A stretch of DNA of 64,000 nucleotides from Carnobacterium divergens. GTDB taxonomy: Bacteria; Bacillota; Bacilli; Lactobacillales; Carnobacteriaceae. The stretch spans positions 2,449,935-2,513,934 of the forward strand of contig NZ_LT992558.1 of assembly GCF_900258435.1 (NCBI RefSeq), in the 5' to 3' direction. The position numbers and the translations under genes were made by a program. Shown here piece after piece: positions 1 through 8,204 of this stretch. The notes under the pieces are model-generated. The model was given only the letters and a program-made list of their open reading frames with translations, was not told the origin of the DNA and did not search any database. Numbering within the stretch: position 1 is the first letter of the stretch; the number at the start of each line of letters is the position of its first letter.

Positions 1-699
1 CAACAGTATCGTCAAATGAACCGTTCAAAAGAGGGGTTAGCTGGCGCTGGGGAATGGCATGAATTAGAAAAAATGCTGCCTGACTTTAAAGACAAACATG
101 TTCTTGATTTAGGCTGTGGCTTTGGCTGGCATTGTATTTATGCTGTAGAACATGGTGCTAGCGATGTGATAGGAATTGATTTATCTGAAAATATGTTAGC
201 CGAGGCTAAAAAGAAAACCGATTCTCCTAAAATTCATTATCTCCATCAAGCAATTGAAGATTACGATTATCCAAAAGCAACTTTTGATTGCGTAATCAGC
301 TCACTCGCTTTTCATTATTTAGCAGATTTTGATGCGATTTGTAAAAAAATCAATCACACGTTAAAACCTGATGGAACCTTTGTTTTCTCAGTGGAACATC
401 CTGTTTTTACAGCTTATGGTACACAGGATTGGTATACAAATGATGCGGGTGAAATTCTTCATTGGCCAGTAGATCGCTATTTTATCGAAGGCAAGCGGGT
501 GAGTCATTTCTTAGGCGAGGAAGTGACAAAGTACCACAAAACGCTGACAACCTATTTGAACAGCCTGTTAAAAAATGGATTCGACATTACGTCAATTGTT
601 GAGCCTGAACCTGCGCCTGAATTATTGGCGACTATTCCAGAGATGCAAGACGAGCTTAGAAGACCGATGATGCTATTAGTTTCAGCTAGAAAAAAATAA
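1..699 (+). CDS. class I SAM-dependent methyltransferase, 5' end outside window
   Basis: Rossmann-fold methyltransferase with motif I VLDLGCGFGWH around residues 30-40 of the visible part, followed by an acidic motif II (GIDLSENM), the usual SAM-binding layout. The frame stays open from base 1 (QQYRQ) into the first visible Met at 16. Related proteins carry a short extra N-terminus before this MNRSKEGLAG segment, so the real start probably lies upstream of the window. The substrate cannot be told from sequence; related proteins are annotated only as generic methyltransferases. It is the only plus-strand gene before the convergent cls gene and ends at a shared hairpin terminator. Confidence 0.85.
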   Translation, partial: QQYRQMNRSKEGLAGAGEWHELEKMLPDFKDKHVLDLGCGFGWHCIYAVEHGASDVIGIDLSENMLAEAKKKTDSPKIHYLHQAIEDYDYPKATFDCVISSLAFHYLADFDAICKKINHTLKPDGTFVFSVEHPVFTAYGTQDWYTNDAGEILHWPVDRYFIEGKRVSHFLGEEVTKYHKTLTTYLNSLLKNGFDITSIVEPEPAPELLATIPEMQDELRRPMMLLVSARKK

Positions 700-703
700 A
701 ACT

Positions 704-754
704 ACCAAAAAAAGTCATTCAAAAACGAAACGTTTGTTGAGTGACTTTTTTGGT
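704..754. terminator. bidirectional hairpin terminator
   Basis: Arms ACCAAAAAAAGTCA and TGACTTTTTTGGT flank a short loop. A-tract and T-tract sit inside the arms, so it can serve both the methyltransferase (plus) and cls (minus), which converge here. Confidence 0.75.
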
Positions 755-756
755 AA

Positions 757-2274
757 TTATAAAATCGGTGTAAAAAGACTGGCCAATTGTTCTTTTAATT
801 TTTGGATTAGCGAACGTTGTTTCATCGCTTCAAGGTTGTTTAAATAACTATTTTCAATATCTTCAATGTAGTTGGCTTTCATTTTATCAAGAGCTGGTGA
901 CGTTTCATAAATAAACGACATCATCTCGTGATTTAACCGAAAGCTTCGAATATCAAAATTCGCTGTTCCAATGGCGCCACGTTTGCCATCTATCAGGAGC
1001 ATTTTTCCATGAATAAAGGAATCATCTCGATAGGAATAAACTTCTGCTCCCGCTTCTAAAAGAGTCTCAATGTAGGCGTTGCTTCCATGAAAAGACAAGG
1101 CCATATCTGCCTTTCCTGGTAGTAAAATTTTAACATCAATGCCACTCATCGCTGTTCTTCTTAACACAGCTAATGATTCGTCGTCAGGAACTAAATAAGG
1201 CGACGTTATCCACACAGATTCGTCTGCAGAATCAATCATATCAAGCATGGCATCTCGAACCAATTTTTCTTGATCGTAAGGTCCTCCATAGACCACTTGT
1301 ACCCACTCGTTTCCCACCGCTTTGGGTTGGAAATAATGTTGAATCCCTTCGGCTTTAATAAATGGATTAGCAGCTTCTTTACGATTTTCCATATAAACCC
1401 AGTCATAAAGAAACGCTTCCTGAAGCTCAATCACACTATTGCCCTCGATCATCAAATGAGTATCACGCCAAAATTTGAATCGATCTACTTTCCCTAAATA
1501 CTCATTGCCGACATTTAAACCGCCTGTAAAACCAATTTGACCGTCAATGACAATAATTTTACGATGGTTTCTAAGGTTGGCTGTTCGTGAAATCCAAATT
1601 GAAAAAATCGGATCATAGGCATAAAACTCAATTCCTGCCTGTTTCATCGGAGTAAGAAAAGCTGTGTTTAACTTTTTGGAACCAAATCCATCATAAAGGA
1701 ATCGAACTTCCACACCTTCTCTAGCTTTTTGAATTAACAAATCTCGTAGTTCAGTACCTAGCTCATCACTTTTGTAAATATAATATTGAATATGAATATG
1801 GTGTTTTGCTTGTTTGATTGCTTTTTTTATTGCTGAAAAGGTTTCATCACCGTCAGTTAATAGGGTTAAACGATTGCCATTTAAGGCTTTAATGCCAGTT
1901 AAGGATTCGATTCGTTGAGAGGTTTTTGGTACAGTTAGTTCTTCTAATTGATCTGATAAATGATGAATTCGCTGAATCAATTTTTCTCGCTCTTTTTTTT
2001 GAGCTGTTGTAAATAGTCGATTTTGTGGATTTCTTCCAAAGAAAAAATAACAAATAACACCAAAAATGGGAAGAATGAAGATGATGGCAATCCAAGCAAC
2101 TTTAGAATTGGTACTTCGGCTATCAACTAGTAACAGTCGCAATGCTATATAAATGCCAATAAGTTCGGTGATTAAGCCGGCACTAATAAAAAGACTGCTT
2201 GACAAGATAATCAGATAATAGCCTACTAGAGCTATTAACCCGGCAATCACACATAATTGAATTGTTTTTTTCAT
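757..2274 (-). CDS. cls: cardiolipin synthase (phospholipase D superfamily)
   Basis: Condenses two phosphatidylglycerols to cardiolipin in the cytoplasmic membrane. At 505 residues it has the full bacterial Cls length. Two N-terminal membrane segments (about 8-50 and 58-80) form the PLDc_N region, followed by two HKD motifs: the first near His237 with Asp244 (RNHRKIIVIDG), the second near His422, Lys424 and Asp429 (FIHGKMLLIDG). Both catalytic motifs are intact. A good ribosome site precedes ATG 2274. Monocistronic as far as visible, ending at the terminator shared with the upstream methyltransferase. Confidence 0.95.
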   Translation of the reverse strand: MKKTIQLCVIAGLIALVGYYLIILSSSLFISAGLITELIGIYIALRLLLVDSRSTNSKVAWIAIIFILPIFGVICYFFFGRNPQNRLFTTAQKKEREKLIQRIHHLSDQLEELTVPKTSQRIESLTGIKALNGNRLTLLTDGDETFSAIKKAIKQAKHHIHIQYYIYKSDELGTELRDLLIQKAREGVEVRFLYDGFGSKKLNTAFLTPMKQAGIEFYAYDPIFSIWISRTANLRNHRKIIVIDGQIGFTGGLNVGNEYLGKVDRFKFWRDTHLMIEGNSVIELQEAFLYDWVYMENRKEAANPFIKAEGIQHYFQPKAVGNEWVQVVYGGPYDQEKLVRDAMLDMIDSADESVWITSPYLVPDDESLAVLRRTAMSGIDVKILLPGKADMALSFHGSNAYIETLLEAGAEVYSYRDDSFIHGKMLLIDGKRGAIGTANFDIRSFRLNHEMMSFIYETSPALDKMKANYIEDIENSYLNNLEAMKQRSLIQKLKEQLASLFTPIL

Positions 2275-2403
2275 AGAATCTCCTTTTTTTATTGTGGCTT
2301 ATGTTATGCTTTATTATACTGGATAATCCTAAAAAAAGAAGTTTCTATCGACTGAATTTTCTATTCAGCTTGTTTAAGTATCTTTATGAAAGGAGTTTTT
2401 ACG

Positions 2404-2874
2404 ATGATGATTATTCCTTCTGGCAAACCCAAGATTTGGGACAAAGAAACAGAAATTGGTGCCGTTGAAAGTCAATTTGCCTATACAGGAACTTTTCACC
2501 GGTTAGCTAAAGCCTATGCATTAGAATTTGATCCGCATTATCTCATAGTTTCTCCTTATTATGGTTTTTTAAGACCCACTACTGTGATTCCACACACTTA
2601 CGATACGCGCTTTACCTTAAAAGGAATCACAGCCGAAACGATACAACTAGAAAGTCTTCAAAAGCAATGGCGGGAACTTGCTGTTTCCGAGACAACAATC
2701 ACGGTCTTAGGTGGAAAAAAATTTCAACCTTTACTCAGTCAAATTCTGCCTTCAGGTACGACCCTTTTATTTCCACTCGATTCACTTGGTGGAATTGGTG
2801 TAATGCAGCAACACTTAAAAATAGCTGTTGCTAAAAAGAAGCCATTACCTAGCAGGAAAATAATTATTATCTAA
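2404..2874 (+). CDS. DUF6884-like protein
   Basis: 156-residue cytosolic protein. The segment LIVSPYYGFLRPTTVIPHTYD resembles DUF6884 proteins, a family of unknown function, sometimes found beside restriction or phage-defence genes. The start is ATG 2404 (or 2407), because the ribosome site AAAGGAG at 2389-2395 lies 8 bases before it. An upstream in-frame ATG at 2386 overlaps that site and would be unusable. Its 3' end overlaps the end of the convergent membrane-protein gene by 8 bases. No biochemical function can be assigned. Confidence 0.7.
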   Translation: MMIIPSGKPKIWDKETEIGAVESQFAYTGTFHRLAKAYALEFDPHYLIVSPYYGFLRPTTVIPHTYDTRFTLKGITAETIQLESLQKQWRELAVSETTITVLGGKKFQPLLSQILPSGTTLLFPLDSLGGIGVMQQHLKIAVAKKKPLPSRKIIII

Positions 2875-3184
2875 TTTGCTCAACATAAAAATATAAACAA
2901 CCAATCAACAATACAATCAGCATTACAAATTTCAGCATATCCATTAGTTTCATCGTTGAATCCGTAGGCAAACTTGCTTTAAAATGTGGATTCACTTTCT
3001 TTGTTTCAAAATCAGCACTAGCAGACAATGGACTATTAGCTGGCAAATGAAAGAGTAATAAAATAAAATACCCTACAGCGCTGCTTACTAAAAAAGGAAA
3101 CTGAAAAAACAGCAAAAGAAGTTCAGCTATTAATAAAGGCAATCCAATCAATAAAATCAATTCTATTCCAATACGTTTCGTCAT
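2867..3184 (-). CDS. small integral membrane protein, unknown
   Basis: 105 residues. Two hydrophobic helices at about 8-50 and one at about 80-100 are separated by a polar loop (around 50-78) rich in Ser, Asp and Lys. A strong AAAGGAGG-type ribosome site supports ATG 3184. I do not recognise a family. The stop overlaps the end of the convergent DUF6884-like gene, so transcription from either side could interfere with the other. Confidence 0.6.
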   Translation of the reverse strand: MTKRIGIELILLIGLPLLIAELLLLFFQFPFLVSSAVGYFILLLFHLPANSPLSASADFETKKVNPHFKASLPTDSTMKLMDMLKFVMLIVLLIGCLYFYVEQIR

Positions 3185-3204
3185 TTTATCTCCTCCTTTA
3201 TAAT

Positions 3205-3244
3205 AAAAAAACGATTAGCATTCATACAAAATGCTAATCGTTTT
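3205..3244 (-). terminator. hairpin terminator of the DUF1304 gene
   Basis: Perfect arms AAAACGATTAGCATT and AATGCTAATCGTTTT with a 7-base loop just after the DUF1304 stop. The following A-tract on the plus strand gives a U-run on the minus transcript. Confidence 0.8.
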
Positions 3245-3248
3245 CTCA

Positions 3249-3617
3249 TTATACCATTAAAACAGCAATTAATGCTAAAATGGCTGGTAAGCCTTGCTTT
3301 AATAAAATTTGCTTGCTGGCTGTAAAATATCCATAAACAGCTGCCACAATCACACAACTTAAAAAGAATAACTGAATACTAAAAGCGCTAACTGGATTCG
3401 CAAAGAATAATCCCCAGAGTAATCCTGCTGCTAAAAAACCATTATACAAGCCTTGATTGGCCATCAGGGTTTTAACACTTTCTTGTTTTAAAAATGCTTC
3501 ATCTAAACCAAATGTTTTCTGAGCCGTCTTACTTGTTGAAAAAAACATTTCCAATCCTAAAATATAAAAATGTTCTACTGCTACAAGTAACACTAAAATA
3601 AATGCAACGATTTCCAT
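3249..3617 (-). CDS. DUF1304 family membrane protein
   Basis: 122 residues with four predicted membrane helices. The N-terminal helix contains VAVEHFYILGLEMF, and NQGLYNGFLAAGLLWG lies in the middle; both are typical of the DUF1304 family of small membrane proteins with unknown role. It starts 13 bases after the stop of the oxidoreductase gene on the same strand, so it is probably the third gene of a marR-oxidoreductase-DUF1304 operon. A hairpin terminator follows directly. Confidence 0.8.
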   Translation of the reverse strand: MEIVAFILVLLVAVEHFYILGLEMFFSTSKTAQKTFGLDEAFLKQESVKTLMANQGLYNGFLAAGLLWGLFFANPVSAFSIQLFFLSCVIVAAVYGYFTASKQILLKQGLPAILALIAVLMV

Positions 3618-3630
3618 TCAAATTCCCCTT

Positions 3631-4572
3631 TTATTGTTCAAATTTAATAACGATTTTTCCAACTGCATGATGCGTTTCACTTAATGCATGGGCATCGTAA
3701 ATGCCTTGTTGTGAAAATAAGAATGTCGCACCAATAACGGACTTCACTTTTCCAGCTTCCATCAAATCAGCAATTTGAGCCAATTGTTTCCCATCTGGTT
3801 TTAACCAAATATTATGAAAAGCAACGTCGTGTTCTTTGCTTAAAGCAGGATCGGTTTCTCCAACGATTGAAACCATTCGACCTGTATGGGGTTTTAAAAC
3901 TTTGAAGCTATTTTTTTGAATGTCGCCACCCATTGTGTCAAAAACAACATCCACGTCTTTTAAGATATCCACAAAATTTTCAGTATGATAATCGATGACT
4001 TGATCGGCGCCTAAACTTAAAAGTAACGCTTTATTTTTTTCGCTGGCAGTTGTAATGACTTTTGCACCTTTATTTTTGGCTAATTGAATGGCATAGGTTC
4101 CAACGCCACCGGCTCCAGCATGAATCAACACGGTTTCACCTGCTTTTAAATCGCCATAATCAAACAATGCTTGCCACGCTGTTAAGCCTGCTAATGGCAC
4201 TGCACCAGCTTCTTCAAAGGTCACATTTTCTGGGATTTTTGCTACTAAATGATCGTCTACTGCTGTATATTCTGCATACGTCCCAAAACGAGTTGTCTCT
4301 GGACGAGCAAATACCTTGTCGCCTACTTTCCAATCGGTTACGTCGCTTCCCACTTCACTGATAACCCCCGCAACGTCCCAACCTAAGATAATCGGAAATT
4401 CCCAATCCATCATTTGTTGCAAATACCCTTCACGTAATTTCCAATCAATTGGATTAATTGACGTTGCCATTTCTTTAACAATCACTTGATGTGCTGTTGG
4501 TTTTGGCATTGGCACTTCCATTTCTTTTAGTTGATCTTTTCCACCATAGTTTTCAATTACGACTGCTTTCAT
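3631..4572 (-). CDS. NADP-dependent zinc-free alcohol dehydrogenase / quinone oxidoreductase
   Basis: 313-residue medium-chain dehydrogenase/reductase. A GroES-like N-terminal domain (GWDVAGVISEVGSDV) precedes a Rossmann domain with HAGAGGVGTYAIQLAKNKGA, the dinucleotide-binding glycine pattern. The structural and catalytic zinc cysteines of classic alcohol dehydrogenases are absent, as in quinone oxidoreductases. An upstream ATG at 4581 touches the AAGGAGG ribosome site, so ATG 4572 (MKAVVIENYGG) is chosen. The start overlaps the end of the marR gene by about 20 bases, which implies translational coupling and control by that regulator. Confidence 0.88.
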   Translation of the reverse strand: MKAVVIENYGGKDQLKEMEVPMPKPTAHQVIVKEMATSINPIDWKLREGYLQQMMDWEFPIILGWDVAGVISEVGSDVTDWKVGDKVFARPETTRFGTYAEYTAVDDHLVAKIPENVTFEEAGAVPLAGLTAWQALFDYGDLKAGETVLIHAGAGGVGTYAIQLAKNKGAKVITTASEKNKALLLSLGADQVIDYHTENFVDILKDVDVVFDTMGGDIQKNSFKVLKPHTGRMVSIVGETDPALSKEHDVAFHNIWLKPDGKQLAQIADLMEAGKVKSVIGATFLFSQQGIYDAHALSETHHAVGKIVIKFEQ

Positions 4573-5017
4573 TTTTATCATCCTCCTTAGTTATTTTAAC
4601 GCTGTTTATTGATAGTTTATTTAAGGTTATCCACAGCTGCTCTAATTCATCCTCAGAAATATTGGCAAACAGTTGCGCTTCGTACTTATCTTTTTCTGTA
4701 ATCATCGTTTTTAGTTCTTTTCGACCTTTTTCTGTTAAGGATATTCGTCGGAAGCGTTTGTTAGTAGGATCGACTACTCGTTGAATGAATTGATCTGTTT
4801 CTAATTTTTTTAAATGTCTCGTAACACTCGCTGCATCAATAGCTAATTTTTTTTGAATGTCTTGCTGACAAAGATTTGGTGTGCCGTAAATAAAAAATAA
4901 AATCTCTAGCTTCGTGAAGCTAATGCCTGTTTCTTCTTCAAAATGAACGTTCATTTCTTTGTATACAGTGTTCATTCTGTAAAATAATAAGGACTTGTGA
5001 CTGCAGTTTTCTGTCAT
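4553..5017 (-). CDS. MarR-family transcriptional regulator
   Basis: 154-residue winged-helix dimer. The recognition region IQKKLAIDAASVTRHLKKLE is followed by the wing with DPTNKRFRRISLTEKGR, the signature MarR order. It likely senses an electrophile, quinone or phenolic compound, judging only from the oxidoreductase it overlaps and probably controls. The first gene of a presumed three-gene operon. Several Cys residues (near positions 5 and 50) could allow thiol sensing, but nothing in the sequence proves that. Confidence 0.88.
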   Translation of the reverse strand: MTENCSHKSLLFYRMNTVYKEMNVHFEEETGISFTKLEILFFIYGTPNLCQQDIQKKLAIDAASVTRHLKKLETDQFIQRVVDPTNKRFRRISLTEKGRKELKTMITEKDKYEAQLFANISEDELEQLWITLNKLSINSVKITKEDDKNESSRN

Positions 5018-5130
5018 TAGCTACTCCCTTCGACTTCAATACTTGACCCATCAACTATGATACTCTATTTGGATTCATTATACAAAATATTTGCTTTCAA
5101 AATAGAAAAAATCAGGTTAAAAAAAGAGTT

Positions 5131-5251
5131 TGTGGAAAAATAGAGTTATACACAATAGTTATGCACAGGCATGTGCATAACTAACTATTTTTTTAGTTAA
5201 ATCCCTTTTTTTCAACTTTTTTTATCCACAGCTTTTCCACAGTGTGCACAA
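5131..5251. promoter_or_regulatory. cluster of DnaA boxes in the marR-gor intergenic region
   Basis: Four 9-mers match TTATNCACA exactly: TTATACACA 5146-5154, TTATGCACA 5159-5167, its reverse complement at 5172-5180, and TTATCCACA 5222-5230. Three more differ by one base: 5131-5139 (reverse), 5233-5241 and 5243-5251 (reverse). The middle two boxes face each other as an 11-base-arm inverted repeat. The surroundings are very AT rich. Such clusters away from oriC bind or titrate DnaA in Bacillus subtilis. No dnaA or dnaN gene is near, so this is not obviously an origin. Confidence 0.6.
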
Positions 5252-5257
5252 AAATAG

Positions 5258-5308
5258 AAAACACCTCCGTTTTCCTTCATTTTACATGAATTCAACGAGA
5301 GGTGTTTT
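5258..5308 (-). terminator. likely terminator of gor
   Basis: Arms AAAACACCTC and GAGGTGTTTT, 31 bases apart, read on the minus strand after the gor stop and followed by CTATTTTT. The loop is long, so this is less certain than the other terminators here. Confidence 0.5.
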
Positions 5309-5345
5309 GGAGTTTTACGATTAGTTTCAGATTTTCTACATTTTT

Positions 5346-6695
5346 TTAGCGCATTGTTACAAATTCTTCTGATCCAGTCGGATGAATTGCGACAGTATTA
5401 TCAAAGTCAGCTTTTGTAGCCCCCATCTTAATTGCTACTGCGAATCCTTGAATCATTTCATCCACACCATATCCAATACCGTGGAGCCCGACTACTTTTT
5501 CTTCTTTCCCAACACAAACTAGTTTCATTCGACATAATTGACGATGACTTGTGACTGCTGTATACATTGAGGTAAAAGAAGATTGATAAATTTTAACCTC
5601 GTCACCAAATTGTGCCCTTGCTTCTGGTTCTGTTAAGCCTACAGTTCCAATAGGTGGGTGGCTAAATACTACCGTTGGGATGTTGTGATAGTCAAGGTGT
5701 TCATCTGGCTTGTTATTAAATAAGCGCTCAGATAAACGACGTCCAGCTGCTACAGCTACAGGAGTCAACTCAACGCGACCTGTAATGTCTCCAACTGCAT
5801 AAATACCTTTGACGGTTGTATTTTGATAATCGTCGACTTTAATGTAGCCTTTTTCATTCACTTCAACAGATGTATGTTCTAATTTCAAGGTTTCGGTTAC
5901 GGGTGTCCGTCCAATGGCCCAGATTAAGGTATCCACCGTTTCTTTTGTTCCATTTTCAAAAGTGATGGTCAAAGTAGCATCTGCATTTTTTTCCACAGAT
6001 TTTGGAATCGCGTTCGTGTGTAGCGTTGGCCCATCTTGTTTCATTGCTTCCACTAGCCCTTCTACCACTAGTGGATCAAAGTTTCTAAGTGGGGTTTCTT
6101 TACGAACGAAGAGATGCGTTTCAGAACCTAGTCCATTTAATACTCCGGCTAATTCAACTGCGATGTAACCCGCACCAATCACTGCTACTTTTTTTGGCAA
6201 CGAGCGTAGTGCAAAAAATCCATTAGAATCAATGCCGTATTCCGCTCCTGGAATTGATGGGATTGTCGGTTTTCCACCTGTTGCAATTAAAATATGATCG
6301 GCTGTTAATTGTTCGCCGTTCACTTCAATCGTTTTCTCATCAATAAAGGTTGCATACCCTTTGATAAGGTCAACCTTGTTATTATCTAAGCCTCTTTGAT
6401 AGGATTGATGAATACGGTCAATGTAGCTTTCACGACTGTCAACTAATTTTTGAAAATTAAATTCGGTTACATCTACTGAAAATCCGTAGTCCGGTGCATA
6501 TAAGTGCATGGCTTCGTTTAATTGGGCGCCATGCCACATTACTTTTTTGGGAACACACCCTACATTTACACAGGTTCCGCCTAATTCTTTTGGTTCTATT
6601 AAGGCACATTTCATGCCATAGCTTGCTGCTCGATTGATAGAAGCAATCCCGCCACTTCCTCCGCCAATTGCGATATAATCGTATTTTTTTGTCAT
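5346..6695 (-). CDS. gor: glutathione-disulfide reductase
   Basis: 449-residue FAD/NADPH disulfide reductase that regenerates reduced glutathione. The FAD-binding GGGSGG is at 11-16, the redox pair Cys42/Cys47 in [13 protein letters not shown], the NAD(P)-binding [11 protein letters not shown] near 175, the second FAD motif YAVGDITG near 300, and the C-terminal catalytic HPTGSEE. The lack of extra N- or C-terminal cysteine motifs argues against mercuric reductase, and the specific length and C-terminus favour Gor over lipoamide dehydrogenase. Good ribosome site before ATG 6695. Appears monocistronic. Confidence 0.92.
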   Translation of the reverse strand: MTKKYDYIAIGGGSGGIASINRAASYGMKCALIEPKELGGTCVNVGCVPKKVMWHGAQLNEAMHLYAPDYGFSVDVTEFNFQKLVDSRESYIDRIHQSYQRGLDNNKVDLIKGYATFIDEKTIEVNGEQLTADHILIATGGKPTIPSIPGAEYGIDSNGFFALRSLPKKVAVIGAGYIAVELAGVLNGLGSETHLFVRKETPLRNFDPLVVEGLVEAMKQDGPTLHTNAIPKSVEKNADATLTITFENGTKETVDTLIWAIGRTPVTETLKLEHTSVEVNEKGYIKVDDYQNTTVKGIYAVGDITGRVELTPVAVAAGRRLSERLFNNKPDEHLDYHNIPTVVFSHPPIGTVGLTEPEARAQFGDEVKIYQSSFTSMYTAVTSHRQLCRMKLVCVGKEEKVVGLHGIGYGVDEMIQGFAVAIKMGATKADFDNTVAIHPTGSEEFVTMR

Positions 6696-6782
6696 TTGAA
6701 AACCTCCGTAAATTGTCTTTAGCTCACCTTCTAGTATAAAGAGTCTCTTACAAAATGTAAATTGATTGAACTACACTCATAT

Positions 6783-6814
6783 AAAAAAAGAAAATGACGG
6801 TTAGTCATTTTCTT
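6783..6814 (-). terminator. terminator overlapping the stop of the DUF916 gene
   Basis: Arms AAGAAAATGAC and GTCATTTTCTT. On the minus strand the stop codon TAA lies in the loop and a run of seven U follows, so translation termination and the terminator overlap. Confidence 0.8.
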
Positions 6815-8018
6815 GATTTTGCTTGGGTTTATGAGTTGATTTAGGTCTAGTTGATTTAGTTTGACGTGAATTTTCATTTTTTCTAATGGATGTTGTAGGT
6901 CTTTTTTTTCTAGTTTGACTATTTGCATTAGCTGCCTTTTGTTTTCTGACTGCGTGTGCCTTACGACGTTTGCGTTCTTGTTCACGTTTCTTCTTTTGAT
7001 TTGCTTTGTAACGTTTAATGAAATAGAGGAGTACGATTAGTAAGATAAGGAGTACGCTACCACCAATGATGTAATAAAGCGTATTGTCTTTTTCAAGATC
7101 GCTTGCTGTTGCATTTAGTTTTTTTGCAGTTTCTCGGTCAATGGTAAATTCTTTTTCAAAAGACCATTTTTTGTCTGCTGGATCAGATTTAGCGTTGATT
7201 ACAATGCGATAGTTTCCAGCTTTATACGCTTGATTTCCCAGACCCACTCCGAAATTGAAATTTGAATTGGGCGCCATTCGTAGATTTTTTTTTTGTTCTT
7301 CAAATAAAGGCTCTTTGCCTTTTTCTGTATAAATTTTCACAGCTATTTCCAATTCTTCAATTGGGGTCGCTTTTGTATTTGATAGGTTTGTTTTGATGGT
7401 ATTTGTTCCCATCACTTGTCCTGCAAAAACCTTGTTTAGTTTCATTTCTGGCACAACTATGGTTTCATTCTCAACTAGAACAACACCGATATTATACGTT
7501 AAGACATTTTTTATTTTCATACCTGTCTCGTTTTTCTTTTCACCATCGTCTTTTGTTTCTTTTAATTTTACGTTAATGCCGCCTGCAATCATGCCTTCGT
7601 ATTCTTCCGTTGGCATTTTTAACTTTATTTTAACAGATGTTTCGCTGTTCGCAGGTACGGTCACGTCTTTGTCTGTGGTTGCAATTGATGTAAAGGGATG
7701 AACTAATGAAGAATCCACTTTTTTTACATCGTCTGGATAGGCAATAATGCCATTGTCATTTGTAATAGCAGGAGTGAGGGTTACTTCAACCTTTTGATCT
7801 TCATTAGAGCTGTTTCCTAATTTTAATTCAATTTCTTGTTCGTCTCCTGGCTCCATTTTTAAATAGAAGTAAGAAACTTGCTTGTTAAACTGATTTTCTG
7901 GTAACACGGCATTTACAGATATTGGCATCCCTGTTTCTGCTTCTACAGGTTTTGATAAAACTATTAGCATGACTATGGCCATTGCTGTCATCAAAGAAAA
8001 AATGTTTGATTTTTTCAT
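6801..8018 (-). CDS. DUF916/DUF3324 WxL-interacting surface protein
   Basis: 405 residues: a signal peptide (about 1-28), an immunoglobulin-like DUF916 domain (starting MPISVNAVLPENQ, about 30-150), a DUF3324 domain (about 165-300), one membrane helix (about 315-337) and a long Lys/Arg-rich cytoplasmic tail. In the Csc-type model these membrane-anchored proteins bind peptidoglycan with one domain and WxL proteins with the other. The tail is unusually long, about 65 mostly basic or polar residues. It lies downstream of the Mga-like gene, but hairpins in between suggest partly independent expression. Good ribosome site before ATG 8018. Confidence 0.9.
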   Translation of the reverse strand: MKKSNIFSLMTAMAIVMLIVLSKPVEAETGMPISVNAVLPENQFNKQVSYFYLKMEPGDEQEIELKLGNSSNEDQKVEVTLTPAITNDNGIIAYPDDVKKVDSSLVHPFTSIATTDKDVTVPANSETSVKIKLKMPTEEYEGMIAGGINVKLKETKDDGEKKNETGMKIKNVLTYNIGVVLVENETIVVPEMKLNKVFAGQVMGTNTIKTNLSNTKATPIEELEIAVKIYTEKGKEPLFEEQKKNLRMAPNSNFNFGVGLGNQAYKAGNYRIVINAKSDPADKKWSFEKEFTIDRETAKKLNATASDLEKDNTLYYIIGGSVLLILLIVLLYFIKRYKANQKKKREQERKRRKAHAVRKQKAANANSQTRKKRPTTSIRKNENSRQTKSTRPKSTHKPKQNQEND

Positions 8019-8077
8019 TTTTTAATCGCTCCCTTAAGTATCCTCTTGCTTCGTTGATTTTATTTTTAAATGAGGAA

Positions 8078-8114
8078 AGATTCGGGTTCATAAAAACCCG
8101 AATCTCATTTTTTT
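8078..8114. terminator. strong hairpin upstream of the DUF916 gene
   Basis: Perfect 11-base arms AGATTCGGGTT and AACCCGAATCT around a 6-base loop, with a T-run at 8109-8114 on the plus side. On the minus strand it sits in the leader of the DUF916 gene without a good U-tract. It may be a leader structure or a terminator for plus-strand transcription, although no plus-strand gene precedes it. Confidence 0.5.
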
Positions 8115-8144
8115 GTTAAAATGAAAAAAAAGAGTTCTATCCTT

Positions 8145-8204
8145 ACAAAAAAAATAGCAAGCAAACTCATTTTAATTTTTCATAAAATGAATTTACTTGC
8201 TATT
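8145..8204 (-). terminator. terminator overlapping the stop of the second Mga-like gene
   Basis: Outer arms AATAGCAAG (8153-8161) and CTTGCTATT (8196-8204), with inner arms CATTTTA/TAAAATG. On the minus strand a U-run follows. The stop codon of the gene lies inside the outer arm region. Confidence 0.7.

Noticed and set aside
2386..2403. Earlier ATG of the DUF6884-like gene
   Set aside because: It overlaps the ribosome site that serves ATG 2404.
5157..5183. Inverted repeat TAGTTATGCAC/GTGCATAACTA as a terminator
   Set aside because: Its arms are DnaA boxes, and no gene ends just before it in the right direction; the DnaA-box reading explains it better.
7393..7701. 102-residue open frame on the plus strand inside the DUF916 gene
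   Set aside because: Antisense shadow with hydrophobic composition and no ribosome site.
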